Made by a program: the position numbers and the translations under genes. Below, piece by piece: positions 50,161 to 62,071 of a stretch of 64,000 nt of DNA. This stretch comes from Populus alba (Eukaryota > Streptophyta > Magnoliopsida > Malpighiales > Salicaceae), in NCBI RefSeq assembly GCF_005239225.2, contig NC_133299.1, positions 1,802,967-1,866,966 on the forward strand, written 5' to 3'. The notes beneath the pieces are model-generated. The model was not told the origin of the DNA, ran no database searches, and saw nothing but the letters and a program-made list of their open reading frames with translations. Positions within the stretch are counted from its first letter, which is position 1. Every line of letters starts with the position of its first letter.

Positions 50161-51340
50161 GTGCCCCTCAGGTATAATAATAGTTATTCCGCACTAGCTG
50201 AATTTTTGGGTGATTTCACACCTTGATTATGGCTTTTTAACCCTCATATCATATTGGAAAGTTACAACTCTGCCTTTACCATGCATTTTCCAAACGATTG
50301 GAGGATGCAATAGAGGCATTGCAGGGTTTGTAGCACTATGCATCAAGAAGCCATTTTCAGTTTGTTCATTTTGTAGCTTCTTATGCATTTAATGATCAAT
50401 CCATGCACTTTTAGCATTTTTAATGCGCTCTATTCGAATGCTAACATTTATTTGGTAGTCTGTTTTTTCAGACTAGTTTTTCCACTTGAAGGTGAGTAAG
50501 GTCTTGTTCGAACCATACTCGCAGGAAATTTTTTTTGCCTCTGAATTCAATTACGTTTAACTCTTTACATGCTTCAGCATTTAAATTGATATTTCCGTGA
50601 TTCTTTTAACCAATTTGTGAAAGATTCTGGCCCGAAACCTTTTCTTGGGAAATTGTTTTTTATGTTTTCTCATTCATTTTGCAGATCCCAAATAGGTGCA
50701 TCAGTCTTTTAAGTACTGGCCTGCTGATTCTTCTGAAGTTTATGGAGCTTATGCAAATGAAGTCTTTATAAATATGACCAAAAGTTACTCTTTGCTGCAA
50801 AGGCCAGAATCTTAAAATGTCAAATGATGTTTATGTTTTCTCTACTTATTTTCTCCATTTCCTGCTCCTTTTCATTTTTAAAATATGTATTTTGAGATTC
50901 AGTATTTGGTTTAAAAGCTTTGGGTACAATTTGACTAATTTCAAGTTCTGTATACTCTTTGGAGTCAATGTTGTCGAACAAAAATGTCTTTTGAAATTTC
51001 TATCATTAGGAATACATGTTGCTTGAACTATTTACTTTTCAGGTGGTGCTTTTCTTTAAATATTCCAGTGTACTTGGTTTTGTTTATTAGAAATGAATAC
51101 TTTCAACTCTTTTATTATCTGAATCTATTTGCATTGAAATGATGTATATTGGAACCGAAACTTTGCTGTGATCTATTGGTGCAATTTCTTGTGATGCACC
51201 CTCAACTGAAATTTGAAAACAATCTGATGTGCATGGTGAATATGATAATGTAACACAGGCTGCTTATAATTTCTCTCTGGAAGTGATCTTTCTGTGCAGG
51301 TTAAGAGCTCTAGTCCTCGCTACCTTGCTTGCAGTAATGT
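50161..51340 (+). other. probable spliced 3' UTR of the UBA2-like gene
   Basis: Right after TAG comes CCCCTCAG|GTATAATA (donor about 50172); TTTTGCAG|ATCCC (acceptor 50684) and CTGTGCAG|GTTAAGAG (51300) are good acceptors. Several alternative 3' UTR forms are possible. Splicing here is inferred. Confidence 0.4.
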
Positions 51341-52069
51341 TACGTGGTTGGGTGGAAATTGTGGGGGGAGGGGGATTTTTTTGAAACTTTTAACATAATT
51401 TGATCATTCAGAAATCTGTAAAATTGTCTTGTGATGCAAAAATGGTTTGACAATTTTTTACCGGGAAGTTTTAGAAGCAGTGGTTTTATGATGCGGAACT
51501 GTTTTAACTGTGGATTTTCCATGGTATTGGGATGTTAAGTTGATCGAATTGTTTCACTCACATAGTCCATAATAGAAGCGTACATTTTTTTTTATTGAAA
51601 ACTGGTTTTGACAACTTCTCCAAGAATTGGAACTTCCTCTCCCTTCCATCAGAATCATCTTTTAGAAAATTTTTAATTTTTATGGTATGGGAGTGATTTA
51701 GCTTGTGGTTTAACCCAGACAAAGTTATCATGTATGTTTTGAAATAGTTCAGAGATCCAATGCTTTTGAAGGCAGCATACTTTTTTTCATCTCCCTTGGG
51801 TAATGCTTGCTCTCTAAAATTTGCCAGTTTTGAAATCAAAACATTTGAATAACTTCTGTTACCGGGAGAGATGTTAGCTGAGAGAAGAATGAGATTTGTT
51901 TCTATCACTGTTCAATGATCAGTCTGCATAAGTTATTTTATTAAACTTGCTTTCACAACACTGCATAAGAGGCCCAAGGTGTGCCTTTATGGATGTGCTG
52001 GTCACTGAGCCACAGAAAAATGGGTGGTTGCAAGGGAGTTAAAAGGTAAGAAATTTGTTATAATGAAAT
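51341..52069. other. intergenic, no gene seen
   Basis: No supported frame on either strand; a 116-codon minus frame (51558-51908) shows no family features. Confidence 0.4.
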
Positions 52070-52495
52070 TCTTTAGTTCTCCTAATGAAGTCTATTAATT
52101 CTCTACATTGTAGAACTACATGGAATTGCACAGGCCTTGTCTAGATCCAAGCTGTTCAACCCTTGCTAGATTTTGATTAAGTTCAGTGGTGTTAATTCGC
52201 AAGTTGAAAGCATTTTGCATACAACCTTATAACAATGTAATAAAAGGAAATAACGTGTGCAAATTAGTCAGAAGATTATAAATTAGTTCTAATCAAGTTC
52301 TCTAATTTTCTTAATGAAGACTGTTAGTATTATTTTTACATCTTAGTAAACAAGTACATAGAATTGCATTGGCCCTGTCAAAAAATCATGGAGTTACCCT
52401 GTTAGATTTTGATTAAGTTCAGCTGAGTTAAATTTTGCGAGTCAAAAGCATTTTTCCTATTACCTTTGACAATGTATAATAGGAAATATAAGGTG
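52070..52495 (+). repeat. diverged direct duplication of ~200 bp
   Basis: 52070-52268 and 52297-52495 share in order CT.AATGAAG.CT.TTA, TACAT.GAATTGCA..GGCC.TGTC and GATTTTGATTAAGTTCAG, and both end near GGAAATA. Similarity is perhaps two-thirds, so the duplication is old. No function visible. Confidence 0.65.
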
Positions 52496-55400
52496 CACTA
52501 TTTTGTTTCTTATTTTTGGTGTGCCTGCACGCATGGAAATCATGCCCTCTATATGGTTTGTTTGCATTTTCTTACTCATCATTTTCATCACTCTGTTACA
52601 TTTTGCTAATGACAATATATTTTGTTCTATGAATGACACAGAATTTGTGCTTGAAAGGGTAAATTAATGGTATCTAGGATAACTTTTTTTGGGTCACATG
52701 TAATAACCCTCTACCTATTTGAAATAGAAAAAATATTTATTTATTGTTATTTTACTAACCATTTTCACAAATATATGAACAAAAAAAAGTATGGACTAAA
52801 CAGAGTGACAGCATTTTTCGCTGAAAGCACGGGGTAGCTGAAAGTTATTATTTTCTACCACAGGTTTCAAAGATCTAGTTACGTTTCTCTGTTGTGTTCA
52901 TATTTTGATCCTGAGTGGATTTGATATGGTTCACAATGTGCAAATTTTTCACATCTGTCACATTTCCCAAGTTTTCGTTGCCTTTCCACTCCAGACTTTC
53001 AGCACTATTTTCATGGAATTTCTTCCTTTGTCTTTTGAGAACTCCAGAAACTTTTTGCCTGTTATCATCATTTGGATGTATTGCGTTAAAGCACCTTATG
53101 CACCCGATAGGCTCTTGGAATTCTCTCTTTTGCCGTCCTCAATGTGTTATGACAAAGATTTAAGAAGTACACAGTTCTCCTGTCCAAAAAAAAAAAAAAA
53201 AGTTTAGACTGGGACACGGGGAACAGTTTTTGGAGCAAGTCATGTTTTCTTCCCTAATGCTTTGCACCCCGTTCTTCTCTCATGCGTGAGCTTGAATGCG
53301 ATTGTGAAGTCTGGATGGGTTGGGTTGAAGCTGGGAGTATCATCTAATTTTGATCACCGTGGGAGCTCAAAGTGCTCTCAAACAAGGAGGCATGGCTGCG
53401 AGATGACCAGGATGAATGATTAAGATGCCAATGGCCTCCCTGTTTCCGAGTGTCGTTGGTGGGTGGCGTTAGGGTTCCGGCACAAGGCATGCAATTTGCA
53501 ACTGAGAAGGTTGCCATTCCATGTAAATTCTTTCTTCGGAGTGGGCTGAAGCCCTAACTTGTAAAGTCTTGATGTCACCAGGCCTAACTTGTAAGTGTTG
53601 GTTTGACTTGCACCCTTTGGGAGTATGATTTCGTTGATTTTTCTTTATATAGAATGATTAGGGCAGTTTTTTTATTCGAAAAAAAAATAGAAAAAAAGTA
53701 TAACAAATTAGGCCCATGTATTATCAAGCCTACCGCAACCGTTAACAACCTGAAGCCCAAGCCCTGCGGTGATTATTTCATATAATAAACAAATGGAGTC
53801 CTTGAAAATCAAAACTAGATAAGAGAAAAAAAAAAAAAAAAATCACTGTTTATTTAATATTCCTACCACTAAAATCAATACTGATGAATGCTGCCATCCA
53901 TGTTTGAAGGTGTCCAATAAGTGCACAGTTTCAAATGGAGTCTTGACATTATTGCTTTCTCTCTCAGTGCTGGGAGCCCTGAATTTCATAGACCATGAAC
54001 ACTTAGCTTCATTGCACCCTGTTACATGCAAGCCTCAATCCGCTCAGCTTCGTTCTGCTATATAAAAAATTGTTTCAAGGACATGAATCCGTGAAGCAAA
54101 CAATAGCAGTGAAAAAAAACCATTCTTCCTAGAATAACAACTCATTCATACGAGATTTAAAGTTTAAAATTATATGCCAAAATGTTAATTATCCATAAAA
54201 AGGTCACATTGTTTTTTTTTTTTTTTTTTAATATAAATTGTGCAGCCAAGTCATCTGAAATTGAAGATTTTAAGTGGTTGGGTGATGATTTACCATAACT
54301 AGATAGAAATATACTCTAAAATAACCTAACAAATATTTTTATGGACCAGTAGAAGGAGACTAGACCTAAAAGAAAAGTTAGTTCGTCGGACCAATATAAT
54401 AATTAAAAAAAAATCATAATTTTTTATTTAAACATTGAATTTTTAGAAGATTTTTGAAACCAGTTATATATATAGAACTTCTTTGGCGGTTAATTAATAC
54501 ACTACACATATTTCATAAAATTAGATAGATTTTTTTATATATAGACTAGATTGGTTTTTGCTATTATATAAATAGTTGGCGTGTTATTCAAGAAAGATTT
54601 ATGAATTATTAACCTTCAAAAATATAAAAGAGTTTTCTAGTTTAGAATTGAAACCCTAAAACTTGAAAAATCGTAGTTCGACGGCAAGAGGCTTAAAGTA
54701 GACGAGGGATCACTTGATGGGCATCATTGAAAGGAAGTCCATTATCGAACCCTGTAGCAGCTCTGTCACTAACCATTTTGGGTTTGCTGATCTTCATCTC
54801 CCTCCTTCAGCAGCCATGGAGACTCGCTTCCTTACATTGATCCACACAACTACTGTACTAAGATAGCTATTTATTTAGAAAACCACAATTAAACAAGTTT
54901 TATTTTAAGATTTGTAGTGCGATCGTGTTGATCTCTGTCTGTGAAGTCGGAAATGTTTGTTGGGCACAGAGTTGGTGTCTCGTGCATGCTTGTTTAAAAA
55001 GCATTCCTCCGTAGGTCATCGGAACTTGTAGATGCAAATTCTTAGGGGCTCATGGCCTGCTGTACCCCACCAGCCTATTAGAGCACATGCTTGCCTGCTC
55101 AATGAGGACGCCGGCAGTCCTTAAATCATGTTATAAACAAGAATAAATCGAGTGATAATCAATATTAAAGAAATCGTTTAGCCATGAGATCATGTTAAAG
55201 CTCCAAATCAGCTGTGGGATATTTGAATCTTAAAGTTGTATTTGGTTGTTTGGATCGAAGGAAAATATATCTATATATAAATTAATGTTTGGTTTTCTTT
55301 ATTTAGCTGATTTTATTATAGATTTGACTTGATATAGATTTCAGTTACCAAGTTTTTTTTTTAATAAAAAAAATCAAAATGACTGGTTGGATCAGATTTA

Positions 55401-55534
55401 ACATCTATATTCCAAAATAAATACATAGAGATATACTGTAAAAACGCAACTATTTTCCCCTTTGATTTCCTATGGCTAGATCCATAACTTGTGTTCCTAA
55501 CATTACAAGAAAAAAGAAATGATAATACGGGTAA

Positions 55535-55765
55535 AAAAATTATCTTAATCCAATAATTTAAACAGTTAGATGAGGTTTCAAGATATGATTTATATTATTC
55601 TCTAATATATTCCTTCAAGTGAAAGTCCTTTGAGCTTGAAACTTGTAAAAGTTCACATTACTTTGTATTTAATTTTTATCAAATAAATAAAGATGATAAG
55701 ATTTGAACTCCTGATCGCTTGGTCATTAAAGCTCTGATACAATATTAAAAAACAATCTTAATTAA
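55535..55765 (-). repeat. dispersed repeat, reverse copy of 14697-14930 type
   Basis: On the minus strand it reads TATCAGAGCTTTAATGACCA, GGAGTTCAAATC and AATAATATAAATCATATCTTGAAACC, matching the 14.7-kb repeat. Confidence 0.65.
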
Positions 55766-56104
55766 ATAGTTTAAGCAATACAGGCAATAGTTTTCAGCAT
55801 CATTAGAGTAAACTTTATCTTAACAAAATTAGAGCCATATAAAATAATATACAATTACCAAGAGTAAAACTCAACACATGCTTCTAATTCCATAGTTTAA
55901 TGCTCCAGCGATTAATTAAAATTCTACTCAGACTATGAGATTAAAAAGCTTATTAAATATGTTTTAGTACAGTGGCATGTAGAGGGGAGTAGGTGGACCA
56001 CATGATCTGCATAATACTCTCCCTTCTGAATAACATTAAAAAAATATACTTTCCATTTCTTTTTTCAAGGCAATTATAACTAGAGTTGGAGGTGGGCTTT
56101 CTGT

Positions 56105-56235
56105 TTTTTTTAAATTATTTTTTTTATGAAAAATATTAAATTGATTTTTTTATTTTATAATTTTGATATGATAATATCAAAAATAAAATAAAATTTTTAA
56201 AAAATTATTTTAATATATTTTTAAATAAAAAATAT
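56105..56235. repeat. AT-rich dispersed repeat (MITE-like)
   Basis: TTTTTAAATTATTTTTTTTA and TTTTGATATGATAATATC resemble the 26.1-kb family member; partial. Confidence 0.4.
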
Positions 56236-56685
56236 TTTTAAAAAATCTATACACCACAGTATTAAGTACTTTAATATGCTAATCCGGGGAATATACAATT
56301 TATGACTTGATTTGGGCTAAGTTTTAAAGTACATCAAAAGATTTTTTTTTTTTTTTAAAAGGTGAAACTACAACATTTGAATAAAAACATTTGACCCAAG
56401 TTATCCCAGTAAGTTTCAAGGTAATTTATGCTTTTTTTTCGAATTACTTTTCCACCTGGCTTTGAAAACTGTGCTCAGAACTGAAAATGGAAAGTATAAA
56501 GTATTTTTTTAAGGAAAAAAATAATTTTAAAAAGAAAAGGAGAAGAAAAGGCAGTTTTTTAAAAGAAAGAAAAAGGCAGCCAACCATTGGAATGTGGGAT
56601 CAGTTTAGGAAAGTGACAGTCTGTCACCACTACTTACTGCCAAATAAAATGTCACTTCTGTAGATTCAGATCAGATCATGCAGAA

Positions 56686-57000
56686 TGTAAGTACATAAAC
56701 CTTAAAAATTTCCTAGATTGTCTTGCTTCTTTTGTTTCTTGGCTTAATTCCCTATGTCAGGATTTTGGATTGTCTCCTGTTGTCCTTATGATAAAATTTA
56801 CTTGTCCTTTAAGCTTCATACTGTTTGATTTATAGCTAGCCTTGTAACTGATAATGCAGGCTCACTTCTTTCACATACATTTGTTTTCCTTTCTGGCATT
56901 TTGTTGTTTTTGCTAGACAATGTTGTTGTTTGATCCTTGCTGCAACATAAGCTGATGGATTTTTAAACTGTTCTTGATCTGTTGAGTGGAATGAATGACA
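56686..57000 (+). other. probable 5' UTR intron of the bZIP gene
   Basis: CAGAAT|GTAAGTAC at 56686 is a strong donor, and GAATGACAG ending at 57000 is an acceptor 42 bases before the ATG. The intron is T-rich, as expected in plants. Inferred. Confidence 0.5.
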
Positions 57001-57042
57001 GGTTTAACTGGATTAGATTGATAGTGAAAGGGAAAACAGCCA

Positions 57043-58808
57043 ATGGGATCTCAAGTCGGTTCATTTGAAGAAGAAAATCCAGAGTCATTGATTGGGCAAG
57101 GCTCATTGTACAGCCTAACACTTGATGAGGTTCAAAACCAGTTGGGAAATTTGGGGAAACCATTGGAAAGCATGAATCTTGATGAACTTCTCAAGAGTGT
57201 GGACACTGGGGGTTCTTGGTCCTCACCTCTGCGTAGACAAGGGAGCCTAACATTGTCAAGGGGTCTGAGCAAGAAGACTGTTGAGGAGGTATGGAGAAAT
57301 ATACAGCAGGAGAACAAGAAAGATGCTGAGAATCAGGAGAGAAATGCTCCTCTTGGTGAGATGACTCTTGAGGACTTCCTGGTTAAAGCAGGTGTGGTTA
57401 CAGAGTCGGCTCCGCTGCAACAACAGGAAAGTGCTCAGTGGATGCAATTCCAGAACCCTACAGTGCCGGAGCCACCATATCAAAACAACATCATGACAGG
57501 CTTTATGCAAGGACACCCTGTTCAGCAATCCCTTCCTGTTGCGGATGCAGCATATCCGAATTCCCAAATGAACTTATCTCCATCTTCTTTGATGGGTACT
57601 TTGTCGGACACGCAGACTCCTGGGAGGAAACGGGTTGCTTCGGGAGATGTAGCTGAGAAGACTGTTGAAAGGAAGCAGAAGAGGATGATTAAGAACCGGG
57701 AATCTGCTGCCCGCTCGAGGGCAAGGAGGCAGGTAGGGTTTTTTTTTGAAGGTTTTTTGTGCATGAAACAGGTTGATAGTTGATTTAATTATGTTTAAAG
57801 GGTCTTAAATATTTTGATGAAATGAAAAACAGGCTTATACAAACGAACTGGAGATCAAGGTATATCATCTAGAAGAGGAGAATGAAAGACTTAGAAGACA
57901 GAAGGTAGGCGTCTTTATCTATGTACCGTCTACTTCTCTAAGATTCATGCTTGCCTAGTGCCACTCTTTTTTTACTGTGTTATAGTCATCTTTACTAGTT
58001 TAAGACGCAGTAAATGATATTCTTTTTTTCCAGTGTTGTAGTCATCTTTTGTAGTAAATGATATCAACCGAGATTCTTTCAGATTCAGGGTTTATCTGGC
58101 AAATGCATCACCATCCTCACTGTTGTTTATCACAATGGCCAAGCCTTCCTCCTTGTCTGTGTCGTTTTTATCGTTCTTGCAGATGGCTTCTATCTTGGAT
58201 GACACCTTTTGGAATTGTTAGGAAAGTAGAGCTTAAGATTCTTTTTCTGAACCCTTCTTATCTATCGAAATGCAACTTTCAATCAGATCCTGAATTGTTT
58301 CCATATCCATTCCTATATGTTCTCTCTGCACCATTCTTCGCCGAGCTTTAACTTTCCTTTTTGCCCATAATTCTGCTTCCCGTCTTCCATACAGCCGTTG
58401 TCCCATGGTATATCCAGTGTACTCTCTCTATCGATTTAGTCTATCTTGACTTTCCATAGGCTTAGAGAGAACCTCCTTAAGAACTCTATGATGAACTATT
58501 TGTGTTTCTGTTGGCTCTTGTGATCACATCAAGGTAGAAGACCACGCGTCTATTTTCATTCTATTTGATCTACAGTTGATTAGGCAAAGAATAGCCTTAA
58601 CTGATGGGAGCAACTGGAACAATTTGTTGCTCTTCTTCCTCTATGCTGTTGATTTTATGACCCTAAAATGTATATAATTTCATTTCCTTGCATTTGTTTT
58701 TAATTACAACGGGATTTTTTGTTGCAGGAGGTGGAGAAGGTTTTGCCATGTGCACCACCACCGGAGCCCAAGTCTCAGCTGCGCAGAACAAGCTCAGCCA
58801 GTTTCTGA
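57043..58808 (+). CDS. AREB3: bZIP transcription factor, AREB3/ABI5-like (group A)
   Basis: Three exons, 57043-57732, 57833-57904 and 58728-58808, give 280 residues. N-terminal conserved blocks are SLYSLTLDEVQNQLG (21-35), MNLDELLKSV (44-53) and RRQGSLTLSRGLSKKTVEEVW (64-84, with an RQGS kinase-type site), and EMTLEDFLVKAGVV (106-119). The basic region NRESAARSR has the invariant Asn218 and Arg226 and is followed by zipper leucines at 236, 243 and 250. The end QLRRTSSASF is the group A C-terminal phosphorylation block. Relatives bind ABRE (ACGTG) promoter sites in ABA and seed responses, activated by SnRK2-type phosphorylation. The intron after the basic region and the short last exon match family structure. 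Compared with AREB3 from memory, some variable linker sequence is missing. Confidence 0.93.
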
Positions 58809-59940
58809 TATCTGTTATTCATATATGACTGTTGTGCTGATGCAAGTGGAAAGTAGCAAGTGGCAAGACATGATGACATTCTAATAGCCAACTTTAGTTG
58901 TCGAATCTCTAATCTGGCTGGACGATTATAATGTTACAGGTTTCACCTGCCAATTTTCCTTGTCTTTGCCAGTGTCTTGAATGTACATTTCAAAGTTCTC
59001 CATTGTTGTTTGTTATCTTGAAAATCTGTTCATGTGCTCTCTAGAGTAAAAAATGTGAACATGGTAGTTTTCTTTTGGCTAAATTCATAGAACTACCTAA
59101 CGATAAAGGGAAAAAAACCATACCTCTCACACAGGAAAGTTACCAGAAACAACACAAACTGAATTAAACCTTAAATCCTGCAGATTCATAGGTATGATGA
59201 CAATCTCAAACAAACCGAGCTAATAACCAGGCTCTTGCACTCCAGGGATGTGGAGAGACCTGAAATGAACTAGGTTTTACTTACCTTGCTCTCATCAGCA
59301 CTCCTTAGTCTATGATAAGATGAGAAACCAGAAACATCACAGTTTCATCACCCCATCGCTTTTCTTAAATGCGTGAGAGAGAATATCTCTAACATCGACG
59401 AGAGAAAAGACAGGACTAAAAGGTGAAAATATGCCGCAGTCAATGGGAAATAAAAGCTGAAGAAACTGGTACTGGTCGCATAGAGTTCGTTGTGACAAAC
59501 CAGCAAGAGCATCAAAATCCAAAACACATGCTCAGGCCTGTCAAAAACCATCTGAATGCTTTAAGTGAGGTCCAAGATATTTATACTATAGTTAACACCC
59601 TCCTCAAGTTTGGCTTGAAACTTGCACAATTTCAAAGGTGATGAATCCCAAGGGTGATGAGATTCGTGATTGTTAGTAAAGCTATGACGATAGTAAACTT
59701 CCAACCTAGTTCTTTACTTAAATGCAGAGAGTATTGGCATTTTGATTTCGTATTCTAAACACAAAAGCTAATAGAAATTTCATACTTAGTCTCTAAACAC
59801 ACATATACAATAGATTCTCTTATCTTGCAAAGCACATTCTTTATCCCATAAAATCCATCTTGAACAAGAAGATTGAGAATTTGTGCATAACAAGATAGAT
59901 AACACAAATCCCAATCGAGAAGTGGGATTGAACAGAAAGC
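58809..59940. other. 3' flank of the bZIP gene
   Basis: The first few hundred bases are likely 3' UTR. At about 59580-59625 the phrase TAACACCCTCCTCAAGTTTGGC recalls a copia-type LTR end, but no matching partner was found. No gene is supported. Confidence 0.4.
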
Positions 59941-60147
59941 TTACTTGTGATGATTTGGAGGACCGACACCTGCAAATATGAGAAGCACACTTTCGTTGAT
60001 TTTCCACTCAGTTAACAAGTCTGTAATAACTTCATAGAGCGTTCCCACATCATAATTGCATTCCGGATTCCTGAGAGCAAGAATTTTCTTCTTCTTCTCT
60101 GATCCATCATCAATGAAGCGCAGTGTCGAGTAACATGGTGGGGACAC
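59941..60147 (-). pseudogene. unassigned coding-like relic, perhaps hAT transposase
   Basis: A 68-codon minus frame with FIDDGSEKKKKILALRNPE and YEVITDLLTEWKI. The order (target-binding FID, KKIL, then DLL.EW.I) faintly resembles the hAT transposase core. There is no start, no downstream D/E partners and no hAT C-terminal dimerisation domain. It could also be chance or part of the neighbouring Argonaute relic, so the call is weak. Confidence 0.25.
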
Positions 60148-60294
60148 TAGACCTAGACAATATATTACACGGTTATATGGACAGAGATGAGGATGGCCTG
60201 ACCGTCACTCTTTGATCGAGAGAATAAGCTCATAAAATCTATTTCATTGTATTTTTTTCCGAGTTATTTATCTAGGCTTTATTTGGACAGTCTT

Positions 60295-60760
60295 ATTTAG
60301 TGAACTAAACCTAAAAGCAAAATCCTACCCAGCGAGGTCCGAGTAATGAGTCTCTCGAACTTTATCAAGCAATATATCTTCTAACAGTTCCTTTTTGATT
60401 AACAGGTCGAACATCCCAAGAAGACACGGAAATCTAGTCCAATCAAGAACAAAGTTTTCAGCAAGAAAAGAATAAGATCTGAGAATGCTTAAATAACTAC
60501 ACAAAGAAGGTTTATACCACGTACAGTGATAAAGGAAGTCATCAGCATTATTTATAGCAACTTGAAAATGGTTGCATAGCAGTTCTATTGTTTTTCCTTT
60601 AGTACCATCACCACGCAGCCTGGCCATCAGAACCAGTTTTGTTCTTGATAGCCTTCTAGTTTATTCAGGAACATTTTCTGCTGTGAATCGAGTAGGAACT
60701 GCATTTGATGGTGTCACTGGTGGAGGTGAAGGTAGGGTTGCTTCTTGAAGATTTTCCTTG
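60295..60760 (-). pseudogene. AGO4-type Argonaute N-terminal relic
   Basis: The minus strand reads SPPPVTPSNAVPTRF (Pro-rich AGO4-like N-terminus), an in-frame TAA, then MARLRGDGTKGKTIELLCNH and FQVAINNADD (N-domain start). After an intron-like gap it reads LEDILLDKVRETHYSDLAG, followed by TAG exactly where AGO4 proteins have Lys of GKDFA, then DFAF. At least two stop codons make it a pseudogene. The PAZ, MID and PIWI domains are not found beside it. It lies 1.3 kb downstream of the AGO4-like gene, on the same strand, and is probably the head of a lost tandem copy. Confidence 0.78.
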
Positions 60761-62071
60761 CAAATTTATGTGATTTTATGATGTTACTTGCACTAAAAGA
60801 AAGACCTTTTGCTGATTCTACTATATGGATTGATGTTGTTTGTACACTTGAAAAGCCTGTCTACTTGTAATGTTTTGGTCAGGTTATGTGTTGATTTCCT
60901 TTGCAAGAGAAGTGAGTGTTTTCTTTGTTGTCGCGGCAAAAGTTGTGGGGAAACATGCAGAAATTGATGTGGGCATTTATGCATGGTTATCGGTTATCTA
61001 TGGTACCTTTGTTGAAGAAGATCTTTGTTAAACTACCTAGTTAAACCCTGTTCAAACCCCATCAGAAGAATATTCTGAAATAAATAAATAAAAAAACTCG
61101 TTTTAATAAAAAATAGTTGATCTAATGACCTAATAACCCAGAATAGTCTGAAGAGAACTGGTTGTGGGAATCCCAAAATTTTCCAGGTTTGATAATCATA
61201 TGATTAGGCCATGGAATTAGTCAATTTAAACAGATTTTTAAGCAGCTAATGGCTTTGAAAATAACAAGGAAGTAACTAGCGTTGATTGCTACAAAAAAAA
61301 AAAAAACCCTTGTTAAGAGTCTTTTTTTTAAAAAAATAAATTTCAGTCGCAACAAAGTGAAGATTTTAGAAAAATCATTCTTTTTTCATTAAAAAAATGT
61401 TTGTGAAATAAAATAATTTAAACTTCAACTGATCACTGGAGTTTTATTAACTAAAAACGAATAAAAAATCCAATTAAGAATTCTTTACTATATTGGACAT
61501 CTAATTTGAGAGAAAAAAAATACCAAATCAAGACTGGCCTTAAAGTTTGGGAACTTTAATGAGGTTTTCGCAAAAAGACAGAGGGAAGCCCATGTTACTC
61601 CTAACATATTTCTGCTAAAAATTTAGAAACATACAGATCCTACATGGTACAGAATCGAACCTTGATTCAAGATTAGCCCATCGATTTATCTATAGTGGCA
61701 GCAAGTCCTTTACAAAGCTTTTCTGTGACTCAATTCATTGTTCCAAAAATCCATGAAAATGGGCACACCAATTGCTCATGCACACGCCAATTGGTTAAAG
61801 AAAACATTCAACAGGCTGCTAAAACTGAAAGCAGGTTGATAGGTTAAGCCCTTTTTGCACGTCCACTAGGGATAGTGTCAATAGACATTAGCAAAAGATA
61901 GAAAGAGCATCAAAGGTTAACCCGTAACAAGCTGTTCTAAAACCACATTCAGGAAGTAGCCCTACGCTATATACATAACCAGCCCCATGCTATATACATA
62001 CAAAAACCAGAGCCCACGACACAAGATCATCCAGTTTTGCCATACTTATAGTTCACAGAGTTTCCCAAACT
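60761..62071. other. intergenic and AGO 3' flank
   Basis: No gene recognised. The part near 62071 is probably the Argonaute 3' UTR. Confidence 0.45.

Larger units (their letters stand above)
52496..56650. other. long intergenic region
   Basis: Mostly AT-rich, with poly-A/T runs and scattered repeat fragments (55.5 and 56.1 kb). Short frames at 52905-53207 and 53603-53785 show no family features. No RNA gene recognised. Confidence 0.45.

Noticed and set aside
59580..59640. Copia LTR end (AACACCCTCCTCAAG)
   Set aside because: The phrase is suggestive, but no second LTR, primer site or coding part was found nearby.
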